Origin: Pigmentiphaga sp. NML030171
GTDB taxonomy: Bacteria > Pseudomonadota > Gammaproteobacteria > Burkholderiales > Burkholderiaceae_B
Reading direction: 5' to 3'
DNA length: 64,000 nt
NCBI RefSeq assembly: GCF_002188635.1
Contig: NZ_NINX01000044.1
Coordinates: 1 to 64,000 of the forward strand
In this document: positions 54,447 to 63,575 of the stretch, in pieces
Position numbering within the stretch: position 1 is the first letter of the stretch
How the letters are laid out: every line of letters begins with the position of its first letter
Notes under the pieces: generated by a model
Database searches by the model: none
The model's input: only the letters and a program-made list of their open reading frames with translations
Told to the model about the DNA's origin: nothing
Position numbers and translations under genes: made by a program

Positions 54447-55625
54447 GTGAAGACCGCCCGCCGCTACCTGGCCACCGAAATCTATCGTTCCTCGTCCGTC
54501 GTCCTCATGGCGCTGGTGGGGTTGTTCTCGTTCTTCGCCCTGGTGGATGATCTGGACCAGGTGGGCCGCGGCGGCTTCAAGCTGTATCACCTGCTGTTCC
54601 TGGAGTTGCTGGCGCTGCCGACGCGGATCTATGACATCCTGCCCATCGGTCTGCTGATCGGGGCGATCCTGGCGCTGGCGGGGCTGGCGCAGCGGCACGA
54701 GCTGGTGATCCTGCGGGTGTCGGGGGTAAGCGGGATGCGGCTGCTGGGGATGCTGTGGCTGGTGTCGGTGCCGGTGATGATGCTGGCGATCGTGCTGGCG
54801 GAGTGGTTGACGCCGGCGGCCGAGATCAAGCTGAACGAGACGCGCCTGACGATCACGGGCAGCGCGGGTGGCCGGTCTTCGGGGGTACTGCGCAGCGGCT
54901 ACTGGTTCAAGGAGGACGCCGCGACCGGCGAGCGCATCATCAATGTGGGAGCGATGCAGGCCGGCGGCGGCGCCTCGGATGTGACGCTGTACGATTTCAC
55001 GCCGTCGCGGCAGCTGGCGTCGATCACGCAGGCGAAGACGGCCAGTTTCGGCACGAATGAGCTGCGTCTGCATGACGTGGCGATCACGACGGTTTCCCCC
55101 ACGCTGGAGTCTTCGTTGCACGCGGGGACGCGGGCGACGCAGGCGCCGGTGGTGGTGACCCGGGAGGCCGAGCGTACGGTGTCGACGACGCTGACGCCGG
55201 AATTGCTGCTTGCCCGGGTGCTGACCCCGGAGCGGATGTCGTTCACGGATCTGCTGGATTATGTGGGCTATTTGAACAAGAACCATCTGACGTCGGACCG
55301 GCAGATCGTGGCCATCTGGCGGAAGTTGATCTATCCGTTCACGCTCCTGGCGATGATCACGATCGCGGCGCCCGTGGGGTTCATGCAGACGCGGCGCGGC
55401 GGGGTCGGGGTGAAGATCTTCCTGGGCATCCTGCTGGGCGTGGGCTTTTTCATGTTGAATCAGTTGGCGCTGAACGTGGGCATGCTGAATCGCTGGCCGG
55501 CCTGGGTGACGGCGGTGGCGCCGAATGCGCTGGCGCTAGGTGCCGCGCTGCTGGCGATGCTGGGGATGGAGTACGGTAATCTGCTGCGCGCCCGGTGGCG
55601 ACAGGCGGCGGGTGCGACGACATGA
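54447..55625 (+). CDS. lptG: LptG-like LPS export permease
   Basis: A 392-residue YjgP/YjgQ-family protein with six predicted membrane segments: three before (including [14 protein letters not shown], the [26 protein letters not shown] coupling region and [20 protein letters not shown]) and three after a periplasmic beta-jellyroll domain. It works with LptF and the ATPase LptB to lift LPS from the inner membrane. LptF is usually the adjacent gene but is not in this window. Start ATG 54447 precedes [14 protein letters not shown], the LptG opening. It overlaps apaH by ATGA. Confidence 0.88.
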   Translation: MKTARRYLATEIYRSSSVVLMALVGLFSFFALVDDLDQVGRGGFKLYHLLFLELLALPTRIYDILPIGLLIGAILALAGLAQRHELVILRVSGVSGMRLLGMLWLVSVPVMMLAIVLAEWLTPAAEIKLNETRLTITGSAGGRSSGVLRSGYWFKEDAATGERIINVGAMQAGGGASDVTLYDFTPSRQLASITQAKTASFGTNELRLHDVAITTVSPTLESSLHAGTRATQAPVVVTREAERTVSTTLTPELLLARVLTPERMSFTDLLDYVGYLNKNHLTSDRQIVAIWRKLIYPFTLLAMITIAAPVGFMQTRRGGVGVKIFLGILLGVGFFMLNQLALNVGMLNRWPAWVTAVAPNALALGAALLAMLGMEYGNLLRARWRQAAGATT

Positions 55626-56443
55626 GTATCTGGATGATCGGCGACTTGCAGGGGTGCTGCGCGCCGCTGGAGTCGCTGCTTGCGCGGCCGGAGATCGCGG
55701 GCGATGCCGATGCGCGGTTCTGGTTCGCGGGGGATCTGGTAAACCGCGGGCCTGCCTCGCTGGCGACGATACGCCGGGTGATGGGGCTGGGCGAGCGGGC
55801 GGTGGCGGTGCTGGGCAATCACGATCTGCACCTGCTGGCGGTGGCGGCCGGGCTGCGCAAGGCGGGGAAGTCGGACACGATCCAGGAGATCCTGGATGCG
55901 CCGGATGCCGCCGACATTTTGACCTGGCTGCGGCATCGTCCGTTGGCGCATTTCCAGTTGGGGCATCTGATGGTGCACGCGGGCGTGCTGCCCGGCTGGA
56001 CGGCGGCGCAGACGCTGGCCTTGGCGGGCGAGGTGGAAACGACGCTGCGCGGGCCGAACTGGCAGGGTTTCCTGGGCCAGATGTACGGCAATCTGCCGGC
56101 GGCCTGGGATGACGGGTTGGAAGGGGCGGATCGGCTGCGGGTGATCGTGAATGCGCTGACGCGCATGCGTTTCTGCACGGCCGACGGCACGATGGAGTTC
56201 GCGGCCAAGGCGAATGCCAGGCATGCGCCGGACGGGTTCATGCCCTGGTTCGACGTGCCGGGCCGGGCGACGGAGTCGGTCACGGTGGTGTTCGGGCATT
56301 GGTCGACGCTGGGGCTGCTGGAGCGTCCGGGCCTGTTGTCGCTGGACACGGGCTGCGTCTGGGGCGGGCAATTGACCGCCGCGCGGCTGGAGGACCACAA
56401 GCTGGTGCAGGTGGCCTGCCAACAGTATCAGGTGCCGGGCTGA
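55622..56443 (+). CDS. apaH: Symmetrical bis(5'-nucleosyl)-tetraphosphatase ApaH
   Basis: Hydrolyses Ap4A to two ADP in the cytoplasm. The 273-residue metallophosphatase shows [37 protein letters not shown] and [10 protein letters not shown], the conserved metal and phosphate motifs, with [15 protein letters not shown] near the end. The ATG at 55622 overlaps the lptG stop; the frame is open slightly further upstream. It is followed 25 bases later by the rhamnose genes. Confidence 0.94.
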   Translation: MSIWMIGDLQGCCAPLESLLARPEIAGDADARFWFAGDLVNRGPASLATIRRVMGLGERAVAVLGNHDLHLLAVAAGLRKAGKSDTIQEILDAPDAADILTWLRHRPLAHFQLGHLMVHAGVLPGWTAAQTLALAGEVETTLRGPNWQGFLGQMYGNLPAAWDDGLEGADRLRVIVNALTRMRFCTADGTMEFAAKANARHAPDGFMPWFDVPGRATESVTVVFGHWSTLGLLERPGLLSLDTGCVWGGQLTAARLEDHKLVQVACQQYQVPG

Positions 56444-56468
56444 TCGCCCGCCGGCAAGAGGTGTGACC

Positions 56469-57035
56469 GTGGACGTGCTGGAAACCCGCCTGCCGGAAGT
56501 GCTGGTGTTCGCGCCCGAGGTGCGGCGCGATGCACGCGGGTATTTCGTGGAAACGTTCCGGGCGAGCTGGCTGGAGCAGGCCGGCATCCAGGCGGAGTTC
56601 GTGCAGGAGAATCAATCGCTGTCGCGGCGCGGCGTGCTGCGCGGGCTGCATTTCCAGTGGCCGGGCGCGCAGGGCAAGCTGGTGCGGGTGGCGCGGGGCC
56701 GGATTTTCGACGTGGCGGTGGACGTGCGGCGCGGATCGCCGCGTTTCGGGGCCTGGGTGGGCACGGAACTGGATGGCGACACTCACCGTCAGGTCTGGGT
56801 TCCTCCGGGCTTCGCGCACGGTTTCTGCGTGCTGTCGGACGAGGCCGAGGTCGTCTACAAGTGCACGGCCTATTACGATGCGGCCGCCGAGGCCGGCGTG
56901 CGCTGGAACGACCCGGCGCTGGACATCGCCTGGCCTGGCGCGGGTCCGTATGTCCTGTCGGCCAAGGACGAGGCGCAGCCGCTGCTGGCCGACCTGCCGC
57001 GCGACCGTTTGCCGCCCTATCGGGGTACGCCATGA
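56469..57035 (+). CDS. rfbC: dTDP-4-dehydrorhamnose 3,5-epimerase RfbC
   Basis: A 188-residue cupin that epimerises dTDP-4-keto-6-deoxyglucose. Family motifs are DARGYFVETF, QENQSLSRRGVLRGLHFQ with the catalytic His in GLHFQWP, and VPPGFAHGFCVLSDEAEVVYKCT. I chose the GTG at 56469, which has AGAGG seven bases before it; a GTG at 56463 is too close to that site. It overlaps rfbD by ATGA. Together with rfbD and rfbB it provides dTDP-L-rhamnose. Confidence 0.92.
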   Translation: MDVLETRLPEVLVFAPEVRRDARGYFVETFRASWLEQAGIQAEFVQENQSLSRRGVLRGLHFQWPGAQGKLVRVARGRIFDVAVDVRRGSPRFGAWVGTELDGDTHRQVWVPPGFAHGFCVLSDEAEVVYKCTAYYDAAAEAGVRWNDPALDIAWPGAGPYVLSAKDEAQPLLADLPRDRLPPYRGTP

Positions 57036-57913
57036 CTATCCTGGTCGCGGGCGCCGGCGGGCAGTTGGGGCACGAGCTGGTGTTGCGCGGCGCGGCGCTG
57101 GGGGTCGTGGGGCTGGATCATGGGCAGTGGGACGTGAGTGATCCCGCGGCGACCGCCCGCATCGTGGCCGAGTATCGTCCCCGGGTGGTGATCAACGCGG
57201 CCGCCCATACGGCGGTGGACAAGGCGGAAGGCGAGCCCGAGCGGGCCCTGGCGGTGAACCGGGACGGCGTCCGGAACCTGGCACGGGCCTGCGCGGCCCA
57301 GGGCGCGGCGCTGCTGCACCTGTCGACCTGCTATGTATTCGACGGCGCCAAGGGCGCTCCCTATACCGAGGATGACGCCCCGCATCCGCTGAATGTCTAC
57401 GGCCGCAGCAAGTGGGAGGGGGAACGGCTGCTGCCGGCTCTGCTGCCCCGCCATCTGACGCTGCGGGTGTCGTGGGTGTTCGGCGCGCATGGCGGGAACT
57501 TCGTCCGCACGATGCTGCGGCTGGCCGGCGAAGGCCGGCCGCTGCGCGTGGTGGCGGACCAGACGGGCACGCCCACGCACGCGGGCGACATCGCGCGAGC
57601 CCTGCTGTGCCTGGCGGCGCGCATCCAGGACGGCGAGGCGCTGCCCTGGGGCACGTATCATTACCCGGGCGGGCCGGCGACGACCTGGCATGGCTTCGCC
57701 CAGGCCATCATGGCCCGGGCGCGCGATACGGGCCTGCTGGACACCGCGCCCCCGGTGGCGGCCATCGGCAGCGGCGACTACCCCGCGGCGGCCCGGCGGC
57801 CGCGCTATTCGGTCCTGGACGGCACGCGGGGCCGCGGGGTCCTGGGACTGGAACCGGCCGACTGGCGCGCGGGATTGCAAGAGGTATTGTCCGCATGGAA
57901 GGACGCGGCATGA
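57032..57913 (+). CDS. rfbD: dTDP-4-dehydrorhamnose reductase RfbD
   Basis: The last step to dTDP-L-rhamnose, a 293-residue SDR with TILVAGAGGQLGHELV (NADPH loop), INAAAHTAVDKAEGEPE, HLSTCYVFDGAKG, and PLNVYGRSKWEGE holding the Tyr-Lys pair. It overlaps rfbC and rfbB by 4 bases each, so the three genes form a tight unit. Confidence 0.93.
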   Translation: MTILVAGAGGQLGHELVLRGAALGVVGLDHGQWDVSDPAATARIVAEYRPRVVINAAAHTAVDKAEGEPERALAVNRDGVRNLARACAAQGAALLHLSTCYVFDGAKGAPYTEDDAPHPLNVYGRSKWEGERLLPALLPRHLTLRVSWVFGAHGGNFVRTMLRLAGEGRPLRVVADQTGTPTHAGDIARALLCLAARIQDGEALPWGTYHYPGGPATTWHGFAQAIMARARDTGLLDTAPPVAAIGSGDYPAAARRPRYSVLDGTRGRGVLGLEPADWRAGLQEVLSAWKDAA

Positions 57914-58923
57914 ATCATGTTCCCCGGCATGTCCTGGTCACGGGCGGCGCCGGTTTCATCGGATCGAACTTCGTGGCCTATCTGCTGGCCAGCGATCCCG
58001 GCGTGCGGGTGGTCAATCTGGACCTGATGACCTACGCGGCCGACCCCGGCATTCTTCCCCGCTTCGATGCCAGCGGCCGCCATGTGTTCGTCCACGGCGA
58101 CATCTGCGACGCGGAACTGGTCGCGCGGCTGCTGCGCGAGCACGAGGTCGACACCATCGTCCACTTCGCCGCCGAGACACACGTGGACCGGTCCATTACC
58201 GGGCCGGGCGATTTCGTGCGCACCAACGTGGACGGGACCTTCGTGCTGCTGGAGGCGGCGCGGCAGGCCTGGCTGGCCGAGGGCCGCGCCGCCCCGGGGC
58301 GGCGTTTCCACCACATTTCCACGGACGAGGTCTATGGCTCGCTGGGGCCGGACGATGCGGCCTTCACCGAGTCCTCGCCCTATGCGCCGAACTCGCCCTA
58401 CTCCGCCAGCAAGGCGGCTTCGGATCACCTGGTGCGCGCCTATCACCGCACCTATGGGCTGCCGGTGGTGACGACGCATTGCTCGAACAACTACGGCCCC
58501 TACCAGCACGACGAGAAGTTCATTCCCACCATCATCCGCTGCTGCCTGGCCGGCCAGCCGATACCGGTATTCGGCACCGGCGGCAATTCGCGCGACTGGC
58601 TGTACGTGGACGACCATTGCCGGGGCATCGATCGCGTGCTGCGCGACGGACGCACGGGCGAGACCTACAACATCGGCGGCGGGTGCGAGCTGAACAATAT
58701 CGAGGTGGCCGGAAAGCTGTGTGCGCTGATGGATGAGCATCATCCCGAGGGCGCGCCGCATCGCCGACTGATCAGCTTCGTGGCGGACCGGCCGGGGCAT
58801 GATTGGCGGTATGCGATCGACGCGGGGAAGATGCGGGAGGAGCTGGGGTGGGTGCCGAAAGAAAACTTTGATGCCGCGATAAAGAAGACCGTGGATTGGT
58901 ATCTGGCCTCCCGCAACAGGTAG
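57910..58923 (+). CDS. rfbB: dTDP-glucose 4,6-dehydratase RfbB
   Basis: Second step of rhamnose synthesis. The 337-residue extended SDR has HVLVTGGAGFIGSNFVAYLL, FAAETHVDRSI, HISTDEVYGSL with the Asp-Glu pair, and APNSPYSASKAASDHLV with catalytic Tyr/Lys, then NNYGPYQHDEKFIP. RfbA (glucose-1-P thymidylyltransferase), usually in the same operon, is absent here and must be encoded elsewhere. The frame is open further upstream, but the ATG at 57910 is the family start and overlaps rfbD. Confidence 0.94.
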   Translation: MNHVPRHVLVTGGAGFIGSNFVAYLLASDPGVRVVNLDLMTYAADPGILPRFDASGRHVFVHGDICDAELVARLLREHEVDTIVHFAAETHVDRSITGPGDFVRTNVDGTFVLLEAARQAWLAEGRAAPGRRFHHISTDEVYGSLGPDDAAFTESSPYAPNSPYSASKAASDHLVRAYHRTYGLPVVTTHCSNNYGPYQHDEKFIPTIIRCCLAGQPIPVFGTGGNSRDWLYVDDHCRGIDRVLRDGRTGETYNIGGGCELNNIEVAGKLCALMDEHHPEGAPHRRLISFVADRPGHDWRYAIDAGKMREELGWVPKENFDAAIKKTVDWYLASRNR

Positions 58924-58928
58924 AATGA

Positions 58929-58937
58929 TTGGACCAA
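58929..58937. promoter_or_regulatory. TTGG-A-CCAA palindrome before the GntR gene
   Basis: A short perfect inverted repeat, TTGGACCAA, lies 18 bases before the chosen GntR start. FadR-subfamily GntR proteins bind TGG/CCA-type palindromes, so it may be an autoregulatory site. It resembles the longer site at 59813-59823. Confidence 0.35.
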
Positions 58938-58954
58938 AGTCCTTATCGGCTGCC

Positions 58955-59698
58955 ATGAAGCTCCCTCCCGCCACGGTCGAATTCTCCGCCATTGCTGCGC
59001 CTCGCGCCGTGGATGAAATCGAATCCCAGATCCGCGCCATGGTGGCGCAAGGGTTGCTCAAGCCCGGTGACCGGCTGCCGTCCGAGCGGGACCTGGCGGC
59101 CAAGCTGAACGTGAGCCGCAATACGCTGCGCGAGGCGATGCGCACGCTGGAACGGGCCGGCATCCTGGAGATGCGCAAGGGAACGCACGGCGGGGCCTAC
59201 ATCCTGCACGGCAGCTCCGACTCCATCATCGACGGTCTCAGTAATCTCTATCACCTGGGAGCGATCTCGCCCGAGCAACTGACCGAAGCCCGCATCTGGC
59301 TGAGCGAGATCGTGGTCCGGGTGGCGTGCGAACGAGCGACGGAGGAAGACCTTCGGGCCCTGGACGAAAACATTCAGGCGGGCCGGCAGGCGATTGCGGA
59401 TGATCGTTTCGACATCCGCCAGCGGCTACATCGGGAATTCCACCTGATCCTGGCGCGTATGACCCGCAATCCCATTATCGAGGCCACGATGGCCGGCGTG
59501 ATGGAGGTGATGGGCCTGTTCATCGAACGCATCGGCCCGAGCGAGAACGCCTTTACGGAGCCGGCCCGCGACCGGCTGATGAAGCATTTGCGCAAGCGCG
59601 ACGCGGAGGCGGCGGTCAAAGAGATGACCTCATACCTCAAGCGCCTGCAGACGCGCTACCTGGACCAGTGGGCCGAGCGCCGGCCGCCGGAACACTGA
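58955..59698 (+). CDS. GntR/FadR-family transcriptional regulator (FCD domain)
   Basis: A 247-residue regulator. The N-terminal winged helix covers AVDEIESQIRAMVAQGLLKPGDRLPSERDLAAKLNVSRNTLREAMRTLERAGILEMRKG in pieces, with SERDLAAKLNVSRNTLREA as the recognition region; the all-helical FCD ligand domain follows, its metal-binding histidines in HREFHLILAR. An ATG at 58925 is an alternative start, but it would place the TTGGACCAA palindrome inside the gene. It is followed by a strong terminator and faces a Rieske oxygenase operon with a matching operator, so it is probably its regulator. Confidence 0.88.
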   Translation: MKLPPATVEFSAIAAPRAVDEIESQIRAMVAQGLLKPGDRLPSERDLAAKLNVSRNTLREAMRTLERAGILEMRKGTHGGAYILHGSSDSIIDGLSNLYHLGAISPEQLTEARIWLSEIVVRVACERATEEDLRALDENIQAGRQAIADDRFDIRQRLHREFHLILARMTRNPIIEATMAGVMEVMGLFIERIGPSENAFTEPARDRLMKHLRKRDAEAAVKEMTSYLKRLQTRYLDQWAERRPPEH

Positions 59699-59716
59699 TC
59701 CCCGCTCTCGCAATGC

Positions 59717-59746
59717 GAAAACGCCGCCCTTTCGGGCGGCGTTTTC
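59717..59746. terminator. Strong intrinsic terminator after the GntR gene
   Basis: A perfect 13-bp stem (GAAAACGCCGCCC with its complement) around a TTTC loop, with GTTTTCGTTT on the right and AAAAC on the left, so it can work in both directions. It starts 18 bases after the GntR stop. Confidence 0.85.
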
Positions 59747-59812
59747 GTTTGGGGGATGACTATTGCAAAAAACCCTGGACAACTCTTTTGCCGAACTGGT
59801 AGATTGCTTGAA

Positions 59813-59823
59813 TGGTTCAACCA
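59813..59823. promoter_or_regulatory. TGGT-TCA-ACCA operator upstream of the Rieske gene
   Basis: The word TGGTTCAACCA fits the FadR-type consensus TGGTnnnACCA exactly, and it overlaps a second inverted repeat TTGAATGGTTCAA at 59808-59820. It lies 21 bases before the oxygenase start, a natural repressor position, next to a GntR-family gene. Confidence 0.55.
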
Positions 59824-59844
59824 ATATGGGCACGGAGACAGAAG

Positions 59845-61161
59845 ATGTTGTCGTACGAAGATAACGAGCGCTTGGTCAGGGTCGGACCCGATACGGAGAT
59901 GGGCAGGCTGATGCGGCTGTACTGGCTGCCCTTCCTGGCCGCCAGGGACGTGGAAGCCGACGGGCAGCCGTACCGGGTGCGCCTGCTGGGCGAGGACCTG
60001 GTGGCGTTCCGGGACAGCAGCGGCCGCGTGGGGCTGGTAGACCATGCCTGTCCCCATCGGGGCGCGCAGATGGCGTTCGGGCGCAATGAAGAAGACGGGC
60101 TACGCTGCATCTACCACGGCTGGAAATTCGGCGTGGATGGCCGCTGCCTGGACATGCCGGCGGAACCCGCCGGATCGGCGATGCCGGGGCGCATGCGCAT
60201 TAAGTCCTATCCGGTGCGCGAGCGTCATGGCGTGCTCTGGACTTACATGGGACCGGAGGCGGGAAATCCTCCACCGCTGCCCGATATGGAATGGAACCTG
60301 GTGCCGGAAGACCAGGTCGTGGTGACGCTGCGGGTGCAGGAGTGCAATTGGCTGCAGGCGCTGGAGGGCGAGATCGATTCCGCCCACGCGGCGATCCTGC
60401 ATGGCCGGGTGGACGGCGGCACCGTGAATCAGTGGCGCCAGGCCCAGGACCTGATGCCCAGCTTCGAGTGCCAGCAGCACGACGCCGGCATCAGCATCGC
60501 GGCGCGGCGCAAGGTGGGCGACGAGCAGAACTACGTCCGGGTCAATCAGTTCCTGATGCCCTTCTGGACGCTGGTGCCGCCGCAGTCGCAATTTCCTGAA
60601 CTGAGCGGCCACGCCTGGGTGCCGATCGACGACGAGCACACGCTGTGCATGATGTTCTCGTACCACCCTTCGAAGACTTTCTACGAGAAGAGCCGCAAGG
60701 TATTCAAGGAGGGCTACAACGGCCGCGAAACGGGCCACGCCTCGGACCACTCGTTCGAACAGCGCCCGCCCACGGACCCTTATCACACGTACTGGAGCAA
60801 ATTCAATCGCGGCAATGCCTATCAGTTCGACTACCGCTCGCAGGTGGAGAAGTACAAGGCAGGCTTACCGGGGTTGTGGGTGCAGGATGCCGCATGCCAG
60901 TCGGGCGTGGCGCCGATCTACGACCGCACGCGCGAGCACCTGGGCACCACCGACACCGGCATCGCGCGCACGCGGCGCTTCCTGCTGGAAGCCTTGAAGC
61001 GGCTGGCGACGGAACAAGCCGAGCCGGTTTCGGTCCGCCAGCCGGAGCTGTTCATGCTGCGCGCCATCTCCGTCACGATCCCTGAGGGAAGCGACTGGAT
61101 GGCGGCCGGCCGGGACCTGATGCGGGCCCGGCTGGGCGAGGACTTCGGCTACACCCCTTGA
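59845..61161 (+). CDS. Rieske non-heme iron oxygenase, phthalate 4,5-dioxygenase-like
   Basis: A 438-residue oxygenase alpha subunit. It starts MLSYEDNERLVRVGPDTEMG, the opening I know from phthalate dioxygenase-type enzymes. The [2Fe-2S] ligands are Cys69-x-His71 (CPHRG) and Cys88-x2-His91 (CIYHGWKF). The mononuclear iron site is in EGEIDSAHAAILHG (His-x4-His) with a later acidic ligand. No reductase gene is adjacent, so electrons must come from elsewhere. GGAG eight bases before the ATG at 59845 supports the start. The substrate is likely an aromatic carboxylate but is not determined. Confidence 0.88.
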   Translation: MLSYEDNERLVRVGPDTEMGRLMRLYWLPFLAARDVEADGQPYRVRLLGEDLVAFRDSSGRVGLVDHACPHRGAQMAFGRNEEDGLRCIYHGWKFGVDGRCLDMPAEPAGSAMPGRMRIKSYPVRERHGVLWTYMGPEAGNPPPLPDMEWNLVPEDQVVVTLRVQECNWLQALEGEIDSAHAAILHGRVDGGTVNQWRQAQDLMPSFECQQHDAGISIAARRKVGDEQNYVRVNQFLMPFWTLVPPQSQFPELSGHAWVPIDDEHTLCMMFSYHPSKTFYEKSRKVFKEGYNGRETGHASDHSFEQRPPTDPYHTYWSKFNRGNAYQFDYRSQVEKYKAGLPGLWVQDAACQSGVAPIYDRTREHLGTTDTGIARTRRFLLEALKRLATEQAEPVSVRQPELFMLRAISVTIPEGSDWMAAGRDLMRARLGEDFGYTP

Positions 61162-61163
61162 CC

Positions 61164-61233
61164 CGCGACGGATCCGGCTTTGCCGGTCCCCAGGTAGAGC
61201 CCCCCAGGGGACGCGTGCAAGCGCATAGGGGGG
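61164..61233 (-). repeat. Dispersed intergenic palindromic repeat, copy 2
   Basis: Read on the minus strand this element matches the repeat at 7310-7380: a C-run with TATGCGCTTG, a CCCC-TGGGGGG symmetrical piece, then GGACCGGCAAAGCCGGATCCG. The right half is nearly identical between copies, while the left half has diverged. Like copy 1 it lies right after a stop codon and before a ribosome-binding site. Confidence 0.7.
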
Positions 61234-61286
61234 AAACACAACAGGCGCGCACCCTTTCATCGAATCCGCGCCAAGGAGACGACATC

Positions 61287-62255
61287 ATGATCTTGCATCG
61301 CATCGAGTGGCGCCTGGCATTGGGCGCGGCCTGTGTCTCGCTGTCCGCCGCCGCGGGCGCTTCGGACTATCCCAGCAAACCCATCCAGATCATCGTGCCG
61401 TACGCGCCAGGCGGTTCGACCGACCAGTTGGCGCGCGCGCTGCAAAAGCCGATGAGCGACGCACTCGGTCAGCAGGTGGTGGTGATCAACAAACCTGGCG
61501 CGGGCGGCACCATAGGCACCGACCAGGTCGTGCGTGCCGAACCCGACGGCTATACGCTGGTCTTCGGCAATAGCGGACCCAATGCCATTGTCGCGCTGAC
61601 ACGGAAGATTCCGTACGACCTGTTCAAGGATCTCAAGCCCGTATCGACCGTGGCCTTGACGCCGATGATCCTGGCCGTCCCGACCGACAGTCCCGCCAAG
61701 ACGGTGAAGGATTTCATCGCCTATGCGAAGAAACAGGACGGCAAGATGAACTTCGGCTCGGTGGGCGCGGGTTCGCTATCGCATTTGACGGGCGAATATT
61801 TCAACGACATGGCCGGCTTGCATATGCAGCACGTGCCTTATACCGGGGGCGCACCCATGCTGCCGGCCTTCATCGGCGGCGAGATCCAGGCCGCGTTCGT
61901 GACCGGCCTGGACGGCGCGACCATGCTGGCCTCGGGCAAGGTGCGCTACCTGGCGGTGGGTACCGAGCGTCCGACTGACGTGGCACCCGGCTTGCCCGCC
62001 ATCGCCGCCGACGTACCGGGTTTTCGCAGCGTGGCCTGGTTCGGCGTGCTGGCCCCCAAGGGCACGCCCGACGCCATCGTCGCCAAGCTCAATCGAGCCG
62101 TGGCCACCGCGGTTGCCAATCCCGAGGTGAACAAGCTGTTCCGCGAGCGTTGGATCGAACCTCACAGCAGCACTCCGCAGGAACTGACCGACATCATCAA
62201 GAGCGAAGTTGCGCAATGGAAGCCTGTGGTCCAGAAGGCGAATATCCAGAACTGA
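61287..62255 (+). CDS. Bug-family tripartite tricarboxylate transporter binding protein
   Basis: A 322-residue periplasmic receptor. The signal peptide ends near AAAGAS-DYPSKPI, followed by PIQIIVPYAPGGSTDQLARAL, INKPGAGGTIGTDQV, EPDGYTLVFGNSG and HVPYTGGAPMLPAFIGGEIQ. The ATG at 61287 has AAGGAGA before it; the frame is open from 61158 across the repeat. It lies between the Rieske oxygenase and CoA-transferase genes, so it probably binds the aromatic or dicarboxylic acid that this region degrades. Confidence 0.92.
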   Translation: MILHRIEWRLALGAACVSLSAAAGASDYPSKPIQIIVPYAPGGSTDQLARALQKPMSDALGQQVVVINKPGAGGTIGTDQVVRAEPDGYTLVFGNSGPNAIVALTRKIPYDLFKDLKPVSTVALTPMILAVPTDSPAKTVKDFIAYAKKQDGKMNFGSVGAGSLSHLTGEYFNDMAGLHMQHVPYTGGAPMLPAFIGGEIQAAFVTGLDGATMLASGKVRYLAVGTERPTDVAPGLPAIAADVPGFRSVAWFGVLAPKGTPDAIVAKLNRAVATAVANPEVNKLFRERWIEPHSSTPQELTDIIKSEVAQWKPVVQKANIQN

Positions 62256-62282
62256 CGCTTTCCATGCATTAGGAACCCAAGC

Positions 62283-63575
62283 ATGCTGCACGACCTGGTA
62301 AGCGATTTTCCCGAATACGAAGCCCGCCCGGCGCAGGCGCCCCTTGCGCTCGCGGATGTACGGGTGGTCGATTTTTCTCATTTCATCGCGGGGCCGTTCG
62401 CCACGATGATCCTGGCCGACATGGGCGCGGAAGTCATCAAGATCGAAGCCCCGGTACGCGGCGACGATTTCCGGCAGTATCCGCCGGTCCACCCCGACAT
62501 TGGCCAAGGCGCGCCCTTCCTGTGGAGCAACCGCAACAAGCGCAGCGTGGCCCTGGACCTGAAGTCCGCCGACGGACCGCGGATCGCCCGCGAACTGATC
62601 GCAGGCGCCGACGTGGTGGTGGAGAATTTTTCCACCGGCGTCATGGCGCGGCTGGGCCTGGACTATGCAACATGCCGCGCGGGAAATCCCGGCCTGGTGT
62701 ATTGCTCGGTATCGGCCTACGGACGCGAAGGCGCGTTCGCCGACCGCCTGGGCTTCGACCCCATTGCCCAGGCCGAGAGCGGCTTCATCTCGATGAACGG
62801 CTATCCCGACCGCGAGGGCGTGCGTGCGCTATCTCCGGTCATGGACATCAGCACCGCGATGATGGCCGCCAATGCCATCCTGGGTGCGCTGGTCGCCCGC
62901 GGGAAGACCGGCCAGGGGCAAGCCGTGGAGGTCGCGCTGTTCGACAGCGCGGTGCTGATGACCGGCTACGCCACGCTGCAACATGTGTTCAGCGGCGAGG
63001 AGCCGCGCCGCCATGGCAATACCAGCCCCGACACTTGCCCGTCGGGCGCGTTTCAGGCGCAGGACCGCACCTTCTACATCAACTGCGGCAGCAACAAGAT
63101 CTTCCAGCGCCTGATGGCCCAGGTGCTGGAGCGCCCCGACCTGGCTGAACATCCTGACTATGCCAGCGGCGCGGCTCGCAGCCAGCGGCGAACCGAGCTG
63201 TTCGCCATCCTGGACGAGGCGTTTTCGCGGCAGCCTTGGACGCACTGGCAGGCGCGCATGCGCGATGCCGGCGTTCCTTGTGGGCTGGTGCGGACCGTAG
63301 GTGAGGCCGTGCGTTCGCCCGAGGCGCGCGAGCGCAAGCTGCTGACGCGCGTTCCCCACGAACGACTGGGCTGGGTCCCGAACCTGGCGCTGCCCATACG
63401 TTATTCGGCTACGCCGCTGGCAGATCCGGTACCGGCGCCGACGGTGGGGCAACATACCCACGAGGTCCTGCGTGACGTGCTGGGCTACGACGCCGCCCGG
63501 CTGGCCGCCTGCGAAGCGGCCGGCGCCTTCGGATCGCGGCCCCGACGGGCCGAGACGGCGGAGGCGCCGTCATGA
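62283..63575 (+). CDS. CaiB/BaiF family III CoA transferase
   Basis: A 430-residue formyl-CoA-transferase-type enzyme. VVDFSHFIAGPFATMILADMGAEVIKIE is the N-terminal CoA-binding region, with the catalytic Asp in SPVMDISTAMMAANAILGAL and a central NRNKRSVALDLKS. Family III enzymes move CoA from succinyl-CoA or a similar donor to an organic acid. It is coupled to the following thiolase gene by ATGA, suggesting that the acid is activated and then thiolytically cleaved. The substrate is unknown. Confidence 0.9.
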   Translation: MLHDLVSDFPEYEARPAQAPLALADVRVVDFSHFIAGPFATMILADMGAEVIKIEAPVRGDDFRQYPPVHPDIGQGAPFLWSNRNKRSVALDLKSADGPRIARELIAGADVVVENFSTGVMARLGLDYATCRAGNPGLVYCSVSAYGREGAFADRLGFDPIAQAESGFISMNGYPDREGVRALSPVMDISTAMMAANAILGALVARGKTGQGQAVEVALFDSAVLMTGYATLQHVFSGEEPRRHGNTSPDTCPSGAFQAQDRTFYINCGSNKIFQRLMAQVLERPDLAEHPDYASGAARSQRRTELFAILDEAFSRQPWTHWQARMRDAGVPCGLVRTVGEAVRSPEARERKLLTRVPHERLGWVPNLALPIRYSATPLADPVPAPTVGQHTHEVLRDVLGYDAARLAACEAAGAFGSRPRRAETAEAPS

